A stretch of DNA of 64,000 nucleotides from Pseudomonas sp. B21-023 (GTDB lineage Bacteria > Pseudomonadota > Gammaproteobacteria > Pseudomonadales > Pseudomonadaceae), in contig NZ_CP087190.1 of NCBI RefSeq assembly GCF_024749165.1, positions 4,685,501 through 4,749,500 on the forward strand, written 5' to 3'. This document shows positions 17,245 to 25,277 of the stretch, in pieces. A program made the position numbers and the translations under genes. The notes under the pieces were generated by a model. The model worked only from the letters and a program-made list of their open reading frames with translations. It was not told where the DNA came from and searched no databases. The number at the start of each line of letters is the position of its first letter. Positions within the stretch are counted from its first letter, which is position 1.

Positions 17245-19634
17245 ACGCCATCACCTTGGGGCGGCAGACTTTCGACGGCCTGGGCCGCCAGCGCTCGGTC
17301 GAAGTGGCCGGGCGCACCACCCACTACCACTACCGCCCGGGCCAGTTGCCTCCCCACGCCAATACGCTTGCCGATGGAAGGCGCGTGGACTTCGCCTACG
17401 AACCACAACTGCATGACGTGCTGCTGTCTTCCACTGCCGAGGGCGGCCACAGCGAACAACTGCATTATCACCCTCGCCTGGGTCATCCCACCGAGGCCAG
17501 TGGTGCCCTGGGGACGCTGAAGTGGAGCTTCTCACCCGCCGGCTTGCCGCAGCAGGAGTCCTGGGTCATCGAGGGCGCCGAGTACAGTACCCTTTGGCAT
17601 ACATCGTTGGGCGGCAGACCACTGGGTTTCGTGGACGCCTACGGCACCAAACAACAACGCCATTACGATGCATTCGGCAGGCTCGCGCAAATCATCGCAG
17701 GCAAGGTCAGTACGCGCATCACCTATGACGCCCTTTCGCGTGTGAACCAAGTCACCACTCAAGATCAAGACGCCCGCGTTCTGGTCAGGCAACTGACCTA
17801 CGATGCCATGGGGCGAGAAGCCAGCAGCACCTTCACCCTGACCGAAAACGGTGCAACTCGGACCTTCACCCAAACCCTCGGCTACAACACACTCGATCAG
17901 CTCATCCGACGTACTGGCAATGACGGCCAGCAAGAGGCTGACGAACGCTTCGCCTACGATTCGCGAGGCCGCTTGGTGCGCTTTACCGCGAACACCAATG
18001 CCGCACCACGGGATCCGTTCGGCAACGCCATCGTCGAACAACGCTTTGTCTTCAATGAGCGCGACGGCTATCGACAAGTCACCAGCCGTTTCAACGACAG
18101 CAGCGAAGATGTCGCCCACTTCCACTACGCAGCCGATGACCCCTGCCAGATCGTGGCGATCGATCATAGCCACTCCAGCTGGCCAGCGCGGATCGAGCTG
18201 ACCTACGACGCCCACGGACGCGTCATCGCCGACAGCCTGGGGCGCAAGCTCACGTGGGACGCCCACGAACGTCTGCAACGCGTCGAATATGAGGGCAGGA
18301 CGTGCGAGTACCGCTACACCCCGAATGGCCAACTACGCGACCGAATTATCGATGGCACGCTCAACCGCAGCTTCTTCAGCGGCAAGCAACTGACCCATGA
18401 GCACCAGGGAAACACCACACTTGAGGTGATGGGCGACGGCAGCACTCTGTTCGCGGTGAGCGCGATCACCGAAGGTGTACGCCAGACAACTTTGCTAGGC
18501 TGCGACGGCCAAGGCTCGATACGCATCAAAGCCGGCGCCCAGGCGCACATGCTGCAATACACCCCACATGGCAGCGAACAGGGCAACGACCAGCTACAGC
18601 CGTTCGGGTATGCAGGAGAACGCCGTGAACCACTGACCGGCTGGTACATCGCCGCAGGCTATCGGCCCTACGACCCCTTGTTGATGTGTTTCCTCGCGCC
18701 CGACAGCGAAAGCCCGTTCGGTCATGGCGGTATCAATGCCTACACCTACTGTGGCGGCGACCCGGTCAACCGCATCGACCCAGATGGGCACAGCTGGCAG
18801 ACCTGGGTCATGGCCGGCATTGGTCTGGCGGTCGGAGCACTGGCAACGGTCGCCAGCTTTGGCGCCGCCGGCGCCGCGCTTGCCGCGAGCGGTATGCTCA
18901 GCGCAAGCGGCGCACTGTCCGTGGCGACGGCGACGCTCAACATCGTGTCCATGGGCACGGGAGCGGCAGCGATGGCCATGCAAGCGCAAGGCAAGAATGA
19001 GCAAGCCGCCAACGTGCTCGGCTGGATATCTTTAGGCACAGGGGTATCCAGTCTTGCAACGGGGGGCTTGGCACGGATGGCTGGAAAATGCGTCAGCACA
19101 CTCAAGCGCAGCAATGCACTGAGAAAGCCCGCAGCTCACGCCCCCAAGAACCCTCAGCATTCAATTGACGTCATGTTCAGAAGCCCCAGAACCAACCAAG
19201 CAGAGGTCGTCTGGTACGACGATGCATGGGGCAGAGGGATAAAAGCTTTTGAAACACATGGGGGCAAGAACGGTGTCTTGATGAATGCGGCCGGCCAATA
19301 CGAAGACGCAGCACGCATCGCGCTGCGCGAAATAGCCCCGCGCCTGGCCCATACGCCAGCTGGCGAGCCCATCGTCCTGCTGGCCTGCTGGGGCGGGAAA
19401 AGCGGCGCGGCGCAACGAATCGCCGATGTGCTGCAACGCCCGGTTTATGGCACCGACAAGATCACTTACGTCCCAGGTGTAAGCCGTATGGACAGGCTGG
19501 ACGTCGGCAATCTCTGGTCGACCGTGCCCATGCAGAAGATCTCTAGATACCGTCGTTTGCTAGGTGCCAAAGGTCCGTACGACTTCGACAGTACACTGGA
19601 GCCGGCAACTGGACGAATGTACTTCCCATCATGA
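17241..19634 (+). CDS. RHS-core protein with C-terminal His/Cys toxin-like domain
   Basis: A 797-aa protein with more YD repeats (FDGLGRQRSVEVAG, ITYDALSRVNQVT, LTYDAMGREASS, FAYDSRGRLVRF). These lead into the RHS-associated core at about residues 454-515 (PFGYAGERREPLTGWYIA ... AYTYCGGDPVNRIDPDGH), where self-cleavage occurs in related shells. A hydrophobic Gly/Ala segment follows (520-620), then a variable C-terminal domain of about 150 aa with THGG (H673) and LLACWGG (C716). The His/Cys spacing and surrounding strands recall clan CD (caspase/C80-like) folds, but that is inference. No immunity-type gene follows; the next gene is on the opposite strand 33 bp away. The likely role is an exported toxin or insecticidal-type factor. 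Confidence 0.85.
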   Translation: MNAITLGRQTFDGLGRQRSVEVAGRTTHYHYRPGQLPPHANTLADGRRVDFAYEPQLHDVLLSSTAEGGHSEQLHYHPRLGHPTEASGALGTLKWSFSPAGLPQQESWVIEGAEYSTLWHTSLGGRPLGFVDAYGTKQQRHYDAFGRLAQIIAGKVSTRITYDALSRVNQVTTQDQDARVLVRQLTYDAMGREASSTFTLTENGATRTFTQTLGYNTLDQLIRRTGNDGQQEADERFAYDSRGRLVRFTANTNAAPRDPFGNAIVEQRFVFNERDGYRQVTSRFNDSSEDVAHFHYAADDPCQIVAIDHSHSSWPARIELTYDAHGRVIADSLGRKLTWDAHERLQRVEYEGRTCEYRYTPNGQLRDRIIDGTLNRSFFSGKQLTHEHQGNTTLEVMGDGSTLFAVSAITEGVRQTTLLGCDGQGSIRIKAGAQAHMLQYTPHGSEQGNDQLQPFGYAGERREPLTGWYIAAGYRPYDPLLMCFLAPDSESPFGHGGINAYTYCGGDPVNRIDPDGHSWQTWVMAGIGLAVGALATVASFGAAGAALAASGMLSASGALSVATATLNIVSMGTGAAAMAMQAQGKNEQAANVLGWISLGTGVSSLATGGLARMAGKCVSTLKRSNALRKPAAHAPKNPQHSIDVMFRSPRTNQAEVVWYDDAWGRGIKAFETHGGKNGVLMNAAGQYEDAARIALREIAPRLAHTPAGEPIVLLACWGGKSGAAQRIADVLQRPVYGTDKITYVPGVSRMDRLDVGNLWSTVPMQKISRYRRLLGAKGPYDFDSTLEPATGRMYFPS

Positions 19635-19666
19635 GGCCCCTACCTGTAGACACACCGTCAGGCAGA

Positions 19667-20257
19667 TCATATCGGTAGCGCCTTGAGCCAGAACGACATG
19701 ATCTTGTCGCTGCTTTCCTGCTCGTCCCGATCGCGCCAGGCATGACGGGTACGCAATGAAGGGTCCTGCAGGAAGCCGCGGTTACGCCAGAAACCGTGCA
19801 ATGGTTTGTAATTGGCAGGCCGCAGCGGGTGTATGCCTGGGCGCTCGACAACGCAGAACGCGCAGTAATCGAACCCGGCCAACTTATGTGCATACGATTC
19901 GCGCTCGATGAAAAAGCGCACGCCCAGGCCCTGACTGCGATAAGCAGGTAGCAACACCGAGCCACCAAAGTAGTACACCGACGTCGGATCACGTCCCTGG
20001 GCAAGGAACGGTTGCTGGAAGAGAGGCGTCTCGTCTGTCAGCGGCAGGCCGGTGGAGGCACCTACTAATTGGCCACCGTCCAATGCCACCACCATCAAGC
20101 TGCGACCAGAATCGGCGTAGGTGGCCAAGTGATTCGTCTCATGCTCCAGCGAACCTTCATAGAGGTAGGGATACTCGCGAAACACCGTCAGGCGCAAGCG
20201 CGCAAGCTCATCGATATAAGGCGCAATCGCCGCGCCATGCAGCAAGCGTATTTCCAT
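19667..20257 (-). CDS. GNAT-family N-acetyltransferase
   Basis: A 196-aa acetyl-CoA-dependent acyltransferase. The acetyl-CoA-binding motif A is YFGGSVLLPAYRSQGLGVRFFIERE (Q/R-x-x-G-x-G/A pattern in RSQGLG). Beta strand SLMVVALDGGQLVGAS precedes it, and YCAFCVVERP is the following strand. The C-terminal YKPLHGFWRNRGF suits substrate binding. It converges on the RHS gene, 33 bp apart, and runs toward it, so it is unlikely to be a cognate immunity gene. The substrate is unknown. Start at ATG 20257. Confidence 0.85.
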   Translation of the reverse strand: MEIRLLHGAAIAPYIDELARLRLTVFREYPYLYEGSLEHETNHLATYADSGRSLMVVALDGGQLVGASTGLPLTDETPLFQQPFLAQGRDPTSVYYFGGSVLLPAYRSQGLGVRFFIERESYAHKLAGFDYCAFCVVERPGIHPLRPANYKPLHGFWRNRGFLQDPSLRTRHAWRDRDEQESSDKIMSFWLKALPI

Positions 20258-20402
20258 GGGGAAGCAGTCGTCTGGTCGCGGTGGATAACGCGCTCGGGCA
20301 AGCCGGCCTGAGGGGAAACCCTACCATCGGCATCGCAACCTGCCGTTGTCCCTGCGCGACAGGTGCTTCTCCAGGACCGCTACCGACAGACTGCTCACGA
20401 CC

Positions 20403-20981
20403 TTACTGAATGCGCGTCCCAAGCACCTTGAGAAACGCCGCAAGCCACGCCGGATGCGCAGGCCAGGCCGGCGCCGTCACCAGGTTGCCGTCCACATGGG
20501 CCTGGTCCACCGCGATATCGATGAACCGTCCGCCCGCCAGCCGTACCTCGGGCGCACAGGCGGGATAAGCGCTGCACTCACGCCCTTCGAGCACACCTGC
20601 CGCCGCCAGCAACTGCGCCCCATGGCACACCGCCGCGATCGGCTTGCCGGCCAGGTCGAACGCCTTGACCAGCTCCAGCACCTTGTCGTTCAGGCGCAGG
20701 TATTCCGGCGCACGCCCACCGGGGATCAGCAACGCGTCATAGCTCTCGGCCCGCACCTGAACGAAGTCGTAGTTCAACGCGAAGTTGTGCCCGGGCTTCT
20801 CGCTGTAGGTCTGCTCGCCTTCGAAATCGTGAATCGCCGTGCGCACCGTCTGCCCGGCGATCTTCTCCGGGCACACGGCATGGACGGTATGGCCGACCAT
20901 GGCCAGGGCCTGGAACGGCACCATCACTTCGTAGTCCTCCACATAGTCACCCACCAGCATGAGAATCTTCTTCGCCGTCAT
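20403..20981 (-). CDS. DJ-1/PfpI family protein (class I glutamine amidotransferase-like)
   Basis: A 192-aa protein of the DJ-1/PfpI superfamily. The nucleophile-elbow motif is AAVCHGAQLL with C119 and H120; the partner acidic residue lies in DYVEDYEV near residues 12-18. IPGGRAPEYLR is the family signature, and the length is normal. Members are glyoxalases, deglycase-like enzymes, chaperones or proteases that protect against carbonyl and other stress; which one cannot be told here. The reading frame runs on upstream to 21806 within the PLD gene, but ATG 20981 starts the domain (MTAKKILMLVGDYVEDYE), with GGAG ten bases before. Confidence 0.9.
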   Translation of the reverse strand: MTAKKILMLVGDYVEDYEVMVPFQALAMVGHTVHAVCPEKIAGQTVRTAIHDFEGEQTYSEKPGHNFALNYDFVQVRAESYDALLIPGGRAPEYLRLNDKVLELVKAFDLAGKPIAAVCHGAQLLAAAGVLEGRECSAYPACAPEVRLAGGRFIDIAVDQAHVDGNLVTAPAWPAHPAWLAAFLKVLGTRIQ

Positions 20982-21055
20982 CGCATCCACTCCATCGGTT
21001 GTCTGGGAACAGTTCCAGCACGATAGTCTGCTTTGCGTGACGGCGATATACGTCG

Positions 21056-22213
21056 CTAGTCGCGGCGATCCAGCAGATTGGCCACCAGCCGGTCCAGCCA
21101 GCCCCACAGGCGCTGTTGCACCCGACGCCACAGTGGACGGGCATGCCAGCGCGCCAGGTCGACCTCCAGGCTCTGGGCGAAATCGCGCTCGAAGCTGGCG
21201 GCGACAGCAGCACTCAGCGGCGGATCGATGGCTTCGACGTTGGCCTCGAGGTTGAAGCGCAGGTTCCAGTGATCGAAGTTGCAGGAGCCGACGCTGACCC
21301 AGTCGTCCACCAGCACCATCTTCAGGTGCAGGAAGCATGGCTGGTATTCGAATATCCGCACCCCGGCACGCAGCAGCCTTGGGTAATAGCGGTGCCCGGC
21401 ATAGCGCACCGCCGGGTGGTCGGTGCGCGGGCCGGTGAGCAGCAGGCGCACGTCGATACCCTTCTGCGCGGCACGGCGCAGCGAGCGCCGCACGCTGAAG
21501 GTCGGCAGGAAGTACGGCGTGGCCAGCCAGATACGCCGCTGGCCGCTGTTCAGCGCGCGCACCAGCGCATGCAGGATGTCCTTGTGCTGGCGGGCGTCGG
21601 CATAGGCCACCCGGCCCATGCCCTGGCCCTGCGCCGGCACCTGGGGCAGGCGCGGCAGGCCGAAGCCCTCGGGCGGGCGCCAGGCGGTGCGGCGCTGGTT
21701 GGCGTGCCACTGGCGGTCGAACAAGAGTTGCCAATCGGTGACGATCGGCCCCTCCATGCGCACCATCACCTCGTGCCACTCGCTGGTGTCGGCATCCGGT
21801 GTCCAAAACTCGTCGGTGACCCCGGTACCGCCGACCACCGCCCAGCGTTCGTCCACCAGCAACAGCTTGCGATGATCGCGATAGAGGTTGCGCAAGCCCC
21901 GGCGCCAGCGCAGGCGGTTGTACCAGCGCAGCTGGACACCCGCCGCCAGCAGGCGCTCGCGCAACGACACGGTAAAGGCCAGCGAACCGTAGTCGTCGAA
22001 CAGGCAGCGTACCCGCACGCCGCGTCGAGCCGCCTGCTCCAGGGCGTCGACCACAGCCTCGGCGCAGGCGCCGGCCTCGACCAGGTATAGCTCCAGGTCG
22101 ACCTGGAACTCGGCACGCACGATCGCCAGGAGCATGCGCGGGAAGAACTCGGGGCCGTCGATCAGCAGTTCGAACTGGTTGCCATCCCGCCAGGGGAAGA
22201 CTGGCCCCGGCAT
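21056..22213 (-). CDS. PLD-superfamily cardiolipin synthase-like enzyme (ClsB type)
   Basis: A 385-aa protein with two complete HKD motifs: H114-K116-D121 (HRKLLLVD) and H296-K298-D303 (HLKMVLVD), each followed by the GG/GS-x-N/T pattern (VVGGTGVTDEF, SVGSCNFDHWN). This is the layout of ClsB-type cardiolipin synthases, which transfer phosphatidyl groups and lack N-terminal TM helices, as here. An Arg/Trp-rich C-terminal tail (RPLWRRVQQRLWGWLDR) looks amphipathic and may bind the membrane. It begins 1 nt after the YceI stop, so the two are co-translated. A phospholipase D-like role is the alternative. Confidence 0.88.
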   Translation of the reverse strand: MPGPVFPWRDGNQFELLIDGPEFFPRMLLAIVRAEFQVDLELYLVEAGACAEAVVDALEQAARRGVRVRCLFDDYGSLAFTVSLRERLLAAGVQLRWYNRLRWRRGLRNLYRDHRKLLLVDERWAVVGGTGVTDEFWTPDADTSEWHEVMVRMEGPIVTDWQLLFDRQWHANQRRTAWRPPEGFGLPRLPQVPAQGQGMGRVAYADARQHKDILHALVRALNSGQRRIWLATPYFLPTFSVRRSLRRAAQKGIDVRLLLTGPRTDHPAVRYAGHRYYPRLLRAGVRIFEYQPCFLHLKMVLVDDWVSVGSCNFDHWNLRFNLEANVEAIDPPLSAAVAASFERDFAQSLEVDLARWHARPLWRRVQQRLWGWLDRLVANLLDRRD

Positions 22214-22214
22214 G

Positions 22215-22796
22215 TCAGCGGGCGGTGAAGATCAGCACCGCGCTCACCGGCACCGAGGGGTTGATCGACTTGAGCCCGGCCAGCTTGCGCAGGTTTTCCA
22301 GGCCCGGCAGCAGGCCGAACGCCGAGGCGCGCAGGATCAGCGGCTCCAGCGTCACCACCTGGAAACGCCGCTCGTCCAGGCGTGTGGCCAGCAGCAGGGT
22401 GTTGTAGCTGCGGGTCTGGCCGTGCAGGGTCACGCTCACCGGCAAGCGCAGTTCCAGCTGCGCGCCGTTGGCCAGGTCGTTGATCGGGCGCAGGTCGATC
22501 TGTGCCTGCACCGTGGCCTCGGGGAACTGCTCGAAGGCGAACAAGCTGTCGCGCATGCGCTCGTCACGCAGTGGGATGCCGCTGCTGATCGAGTCCATCT
22601 CGATGCTGACCTCGGCCGCGCCCTTGCGGTCGACCTTGCCATGCAGCACCAGGAAACGGTTGACCTCGGCGATATTGCCATTCTTGCCGGTGACGAAGGA
22701 CAGGCGCGAGGACTCGCCATCCAGGTGCCAGTTGGCATGGGCGGGCAGGCACAGGGCGAGCAGGAGGGCGGGCAGCAGGCGGGACGGCTTGAACAT
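22215..22796 (-). CDS. YceI-family periplasmic lipid-binding-like protein
   Basis: A 193-aa secreted protein with a clear signal peptide (MFKPSRLLPALLLALCLPAHA, cut about residue 21). The mature part shows YceI-type strands: WHLDGESSRLSFVTGKNGNIAEVNRF, VSIEMDSISSGIPLRDERMRD and VTLHGQTRSYNTLLLATR. YceI proteins form an extended lipocalin-like barrel that binds isoprenoid or amide lipids in the periplasm. Its stop is 1 nt from the PLD gene start, suggesting a shared envelope-lipid or stress role. Confidence 0.88.
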   Translation of the reverse strand: MFKPSRLLPALLLALCLPAHANWHLDGESSRLSFVTGKNGNIAEVNRFLVLHGKVDRKGAAEVSIEMDSISSGIPLRDERMRDSLFAFEQFPEATVQAQIDLRPINDLANGAQLELRLPVSVTLHGQTRSYNTLLLATRLDERRFQVVTLEPLILRASAFGLLPGLENLRKLAGLKSINPSVPVSAVLIFTAR

Positions 22797-22840
22797 GTGA
22801 AATCCTGTGAATCAAGGCCGTCAACCTTACCTGCACGGTT

Positions 22841-23137
22841 TCACGGCAGCAAGCGGCAGCCTTCGCGGTTGCCCTGCCAGGCCGCCTGGTTGCGCCGACC
22901 TAGGCCCTCGGCGGTGACCAGACGCCGGGAGCTGTCCTCTTCCAGCAGGCCCAAGGGCAGGTACTGGCGCACATAGCCCCGGCAATAGGCCTCAGCGAAA
23001 CCCATCACGAACCGGCACGAGCAGTACTCTTTCGCCGAGTAGGCCGAAAGGATATCCGGGAAGTCCGCCAACGCCTGGCGCTCGTGCCAGCCCCAGGCCG
23101 ACAGGGCCAGTACCAGCAGAAGCACGACCCGCTTCAT
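22841..23137 (-). CDS. Small secreted four-cysteine protein, unknown function
   Basis: A 98-aa protein with a signal peptide (MKRVVLLLVLALSAWGW...) and no recognised domain. The mature part has four cysteines in the pattern YCSCRF, YCRG, GCR, suiting two disulfides in the periplasm. Its start overlaps the stop of the serine hydrolase gene by 4 nt (ATGA), so the two are made together and may act together, for example as an accessory to the hydrolase. This coupling makes the gene real despite its size. Confidence 0.75.
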   Translation of the reverse strand: MKRVVLLLVLALSAWGWHERQALADFPDILSAYSAKEYCSCRFVMGFAEAYCRGYVRQYLPLGLLEEDSSRRLVTAEGLGRRNQAAWQGNREGCRLLP

Positions 23138-24210
23138 GCCCCCTCCCCGGCGACGGCCGCCAGCACCCGCTTGAGCAGTTCGTTGTGGCTGAAGCTGCCA
23201 TCGCGGTCATCGGCGTAGCGCACGATCACCAGCTTTTGCGTGGGCAGCACATAGAGCGCCTGGCCCCAGTGGCCGAGTGCGGCGAACGTGTTGCTCGGCG
23301 CATCCGGCCACGGCACCGGCTGGCCGGGCAATGACTGGTTGAGCCACCAGTGCCCGCCGGGGTTGGCTTCACCCGGCACAGGCTGCGCGGCGCTGAACAA
23401 AGTGCGGTTGAACGCCACCCACTCGGCCGGCAGCAACTGTTGCTCGCGCCAGTGCCCGTCACGCTGCATCAACAGACCGATGCGCGCCAGATCGCGCGCA
23501 CTGAGATAGAGGTACGAGGAACCTACATAAGTGCCCTCGCCATCACGCTCCCAGACCGCACTGTCGATCCCAAGTGGGGTAAACAGGGCTTGCCAGGGAT
23601 AGTCCGCATAGCGCTCAGGTGCGAGCATGCCGCGCAGGCTGGCGGCCAGCAGGTTGCTGTCACCGCTTGAGTAGACGAACTGCGTGCCAGGCGCACTGGC
23701 AGCGGGCCTGGATGCCGTGTAGGCGGCCATGTCGGTGCGGCCACGGGTGTAGAGCATGGCCACCACCGACGACTTCAATGGCGCATATTCGTAATCTTCC
23801 TGCCAGGCCAGGCCACTGGCCCAGTGCAGCAGGTCGGCCAGGCGCAGTCCGGCATGCCGCTGCAGGGCCGGGTAATAGCGGGCAGCCGGGTCATCAAACC
23901 TGAATCGCCCCTCGCCGTAAGCCACGCCCATGACCGTGGCCAGCACGCTCTTGCTCACCGACCAGGTCAGGTGGGGTGTGTCGACACGGGTCGGCTCGGC
24001 GTAGCGTTCATGGAGAATGCGCCCGTCGCGGATGATCAACAACGCATCGGTGCGAATGCCACCGCGCACGGCATCGCGTGGCGCGAAGGCGTAGGTGTCT
24101 ACGGCTTGCCAGTCGATGAGCGTGTTGTCGACCGGCCACTGCGCCGCGGGCCAGTCTTCGGCCCTGGCTGAAGCTACAGCCAGGGCACAGGCAAGGAACA
24201 GTGACTTCAT
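23134..24210 (-). CDS. Beta-lactamase-family serine hydrolase (class C / DD-peptidase fold)
   Basis: A 358-aa secreted serine hydrolase. After a signal peptide (MKSLFLACALAVASARA) comes the catalytic S84-x-x-K87 in WSVSKS, then Y180-S-S182 as the YxN-equivalent motif, and the GHWGQALYVLP stretch replacing the KTG strand (HxG type). This pattern is typical of esterase/peptidase members such as 6-aminohexanoate-dimer hydrolase-like proteins and EstB rather than true beta-lactamases. It is translationally coupled to the small cysteine protein. Substrate unknown; an ester, amide or peptidoglycan stem peptide are all possible. Confidence 0.85.
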   Translation of the reverse strand: MKSLFLACALAVASARAEDWPAAQWPVDNTLIDWQAVDTYAFAPRDAVRGGIRTDALLIIRDGRILHERYAEPTRVDTPHLTWSVSKSVLATVMGVAYGEGRFRFDDPAARYYPALQRHAGLRLADLLHWASGLAWQEDYEYAPLKSSVVAMLYTRGRTDMAAYTASRPAASAPGTQFVYSSGDSNLLAASLRGMLAPERYADYPWQALFTPLGIDSAVWERDGEGTYVGSSYLYLSARDLARIGLLMQRDGHWREQQLLPAEWVAFNRTLFSAAQPVPGEANPGGHWWLNQSLPGQPVPWPDAPSNTFAALGHWGQALYVLPTQKLVIVRYADDRDGSFSHNELLKRVLAAVAGEGA

Positions 24211-24256
24211 GGGAGGCCTGTGTGGGGGCTCAAAGACCATCCAGCGTCTCAGGCTT

Positions 24257-25144
24257 TCATGACAATCCAGCGGCAGCCCAGGCCTTGGCCAGGCGCTTGT
24301 CACGGGCGGCGCCGGCCAGCGCCAGCACGCCCTGGTCACGTTGCCACAACTGCGTCCAGTGCGCCGGCCCGGCGGCGAGCGCCTGCTCGATCTCGCCCCG
24401 CAAGCCCTGGAACTGGGCAAACAGGCCCCCCAGCAGCAAATGGCAGGCCACGCTGTCCGGGCATTGCCGGCTGACCTCCGCGCAGCCGGCGAGCAGGCCG
24501 ATCAGTTTCAGACGGAGTGGCTGCGGCCAGGCGCACTCCTGGGCAACGCCATGCAGCCAAGCCACCAGCGCGGCGAGCACATACAGGTCTTCGAGGGAGC
24601 GGAACGGCTTGACGTAGGCATCCCAGCCATCGCCGGCCAGCAACTCGCACGCGGCATCCTTGAGCTGCAGGCGGCCATGGCCGACCTCGGGCATCAACGG
24701 CAGGGTCGGCAAGGCTTCAAGGTTGACCCCCGGCTCGCCCGGATAGACCACCGCCAGTTGCAAGCGCGGCGCCTCATCCGCGCCTTCGTGGCGCGCGGCT
24801 ACCAGCAGCCATTCAGCGTCCAGCCCGGCGGTGACGAAGTCCTTGCTGCCGGTCAGGCGCAGGCCGTCCAGGCGGGTGTGCATGTCCGCCGGGCGCACGC
24901 TGCGCCGCTCGGTGGCACACAGCGCCCCCAAGCTGGCCGGTGCGCTGGGCCACAGCACCCGCAGTGCCGCCTGGTAGCCGAGCAGGAAGGCCAGACCGGG
25001 CGTGGCCATGGCACGCCCGCCCAATACCGCCAGCTCGAACGGCGCCACCGCCCCCAGGCGCTCGAGCACCGCCGCATAGGTTTCGCCCAAGGTCGCCGCC
25101 AGCGGGTGGCGCTGGGGATCGTTGAGTCGTTGCAACCAGGCCAT
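24257..25144 (-). CDS. Acyl-CoA dehydrogenase-like protein, short form
   Basis: A 295-aa protein resembling the N-terminal and middle domains of acyl-CoA dehydrogenases (GRAMATPGLAFLLGYQAALRVL, CATERRSVRP, LRLTGSKDFVTAGLDAEWLLVAARHEG with the typical G-x-K-x-[FY]-V-T-x-A strand). Normal family members are about 380 aa. The C-terminal helical bundle here is short, and I cannot find the usual catalytic glutamate segment, so it may be a degenerate or specialised homolog. It is the first gene of the leftward series ending at the DJ-1 gene, and diverges from olsB across 133 bp. Confidence 0.7.
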   Translation of the reverse strand: MAWLQRLNDPQRHPLAATLGETYAAVLERLGAVAPFELAVLGGRAMATPGLAFLLGYQAALRVLWPSAPASLGALCATERRSVRPADMHTRLDGLRLTGSKDFVTAGLDAEWLLVAARHEGADEAPRLQLAVVYPGEPGVNLEALPTLPLMPEVGHGRLQLKDAACELLAGDGWDAYVKPFRSLEDLYVLAALVAWLHGVAQECAWPQPLRLKLIGLLAGCAEVSRQCPDSVACHLLLGGLFAQFQGLRGEIEQALAAGPAHWTQLWQRDQGVLALAGAARDKRLAKAWAAAGLS

Positions 25145-25277
25145 CGCAAGCTCCTTTGAGGGGTGTCACGCAAGCATCACCAAAGATTCACGGGGGTGAC
25201 ACCGGGCGTACCTAGGCTGACTTTGCACAACAAAGCCGACCGGCCGCAACCCTTTGGCTGGCTTATGGAGACTCGCA

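Noticed and set aside
17225..17245. Programmed -1 ribosomal frameshift joining the RHS halves
   Set aside because: No slippery heptamer or downstream structure is apparent; the AGGAGG plus ATGA overlap explains the arrangement by reinitiation.
19667..20257. GNAT gene considered as the immunity gene of the RHS toxin
   Set aside because: It is convergent, under its own control, and a complete acetyltransferase; immunity genes normally follow in the same direction.
20982..21806. Upstream extension of the DJ-1/PfpI frame (to 467 codons)
   Set aside because: It overlaps the PLD gene, is Arg/Ala/Pro-rich and has no homology; ATG 20981 has a ribosome site and the correct family N-terminus.
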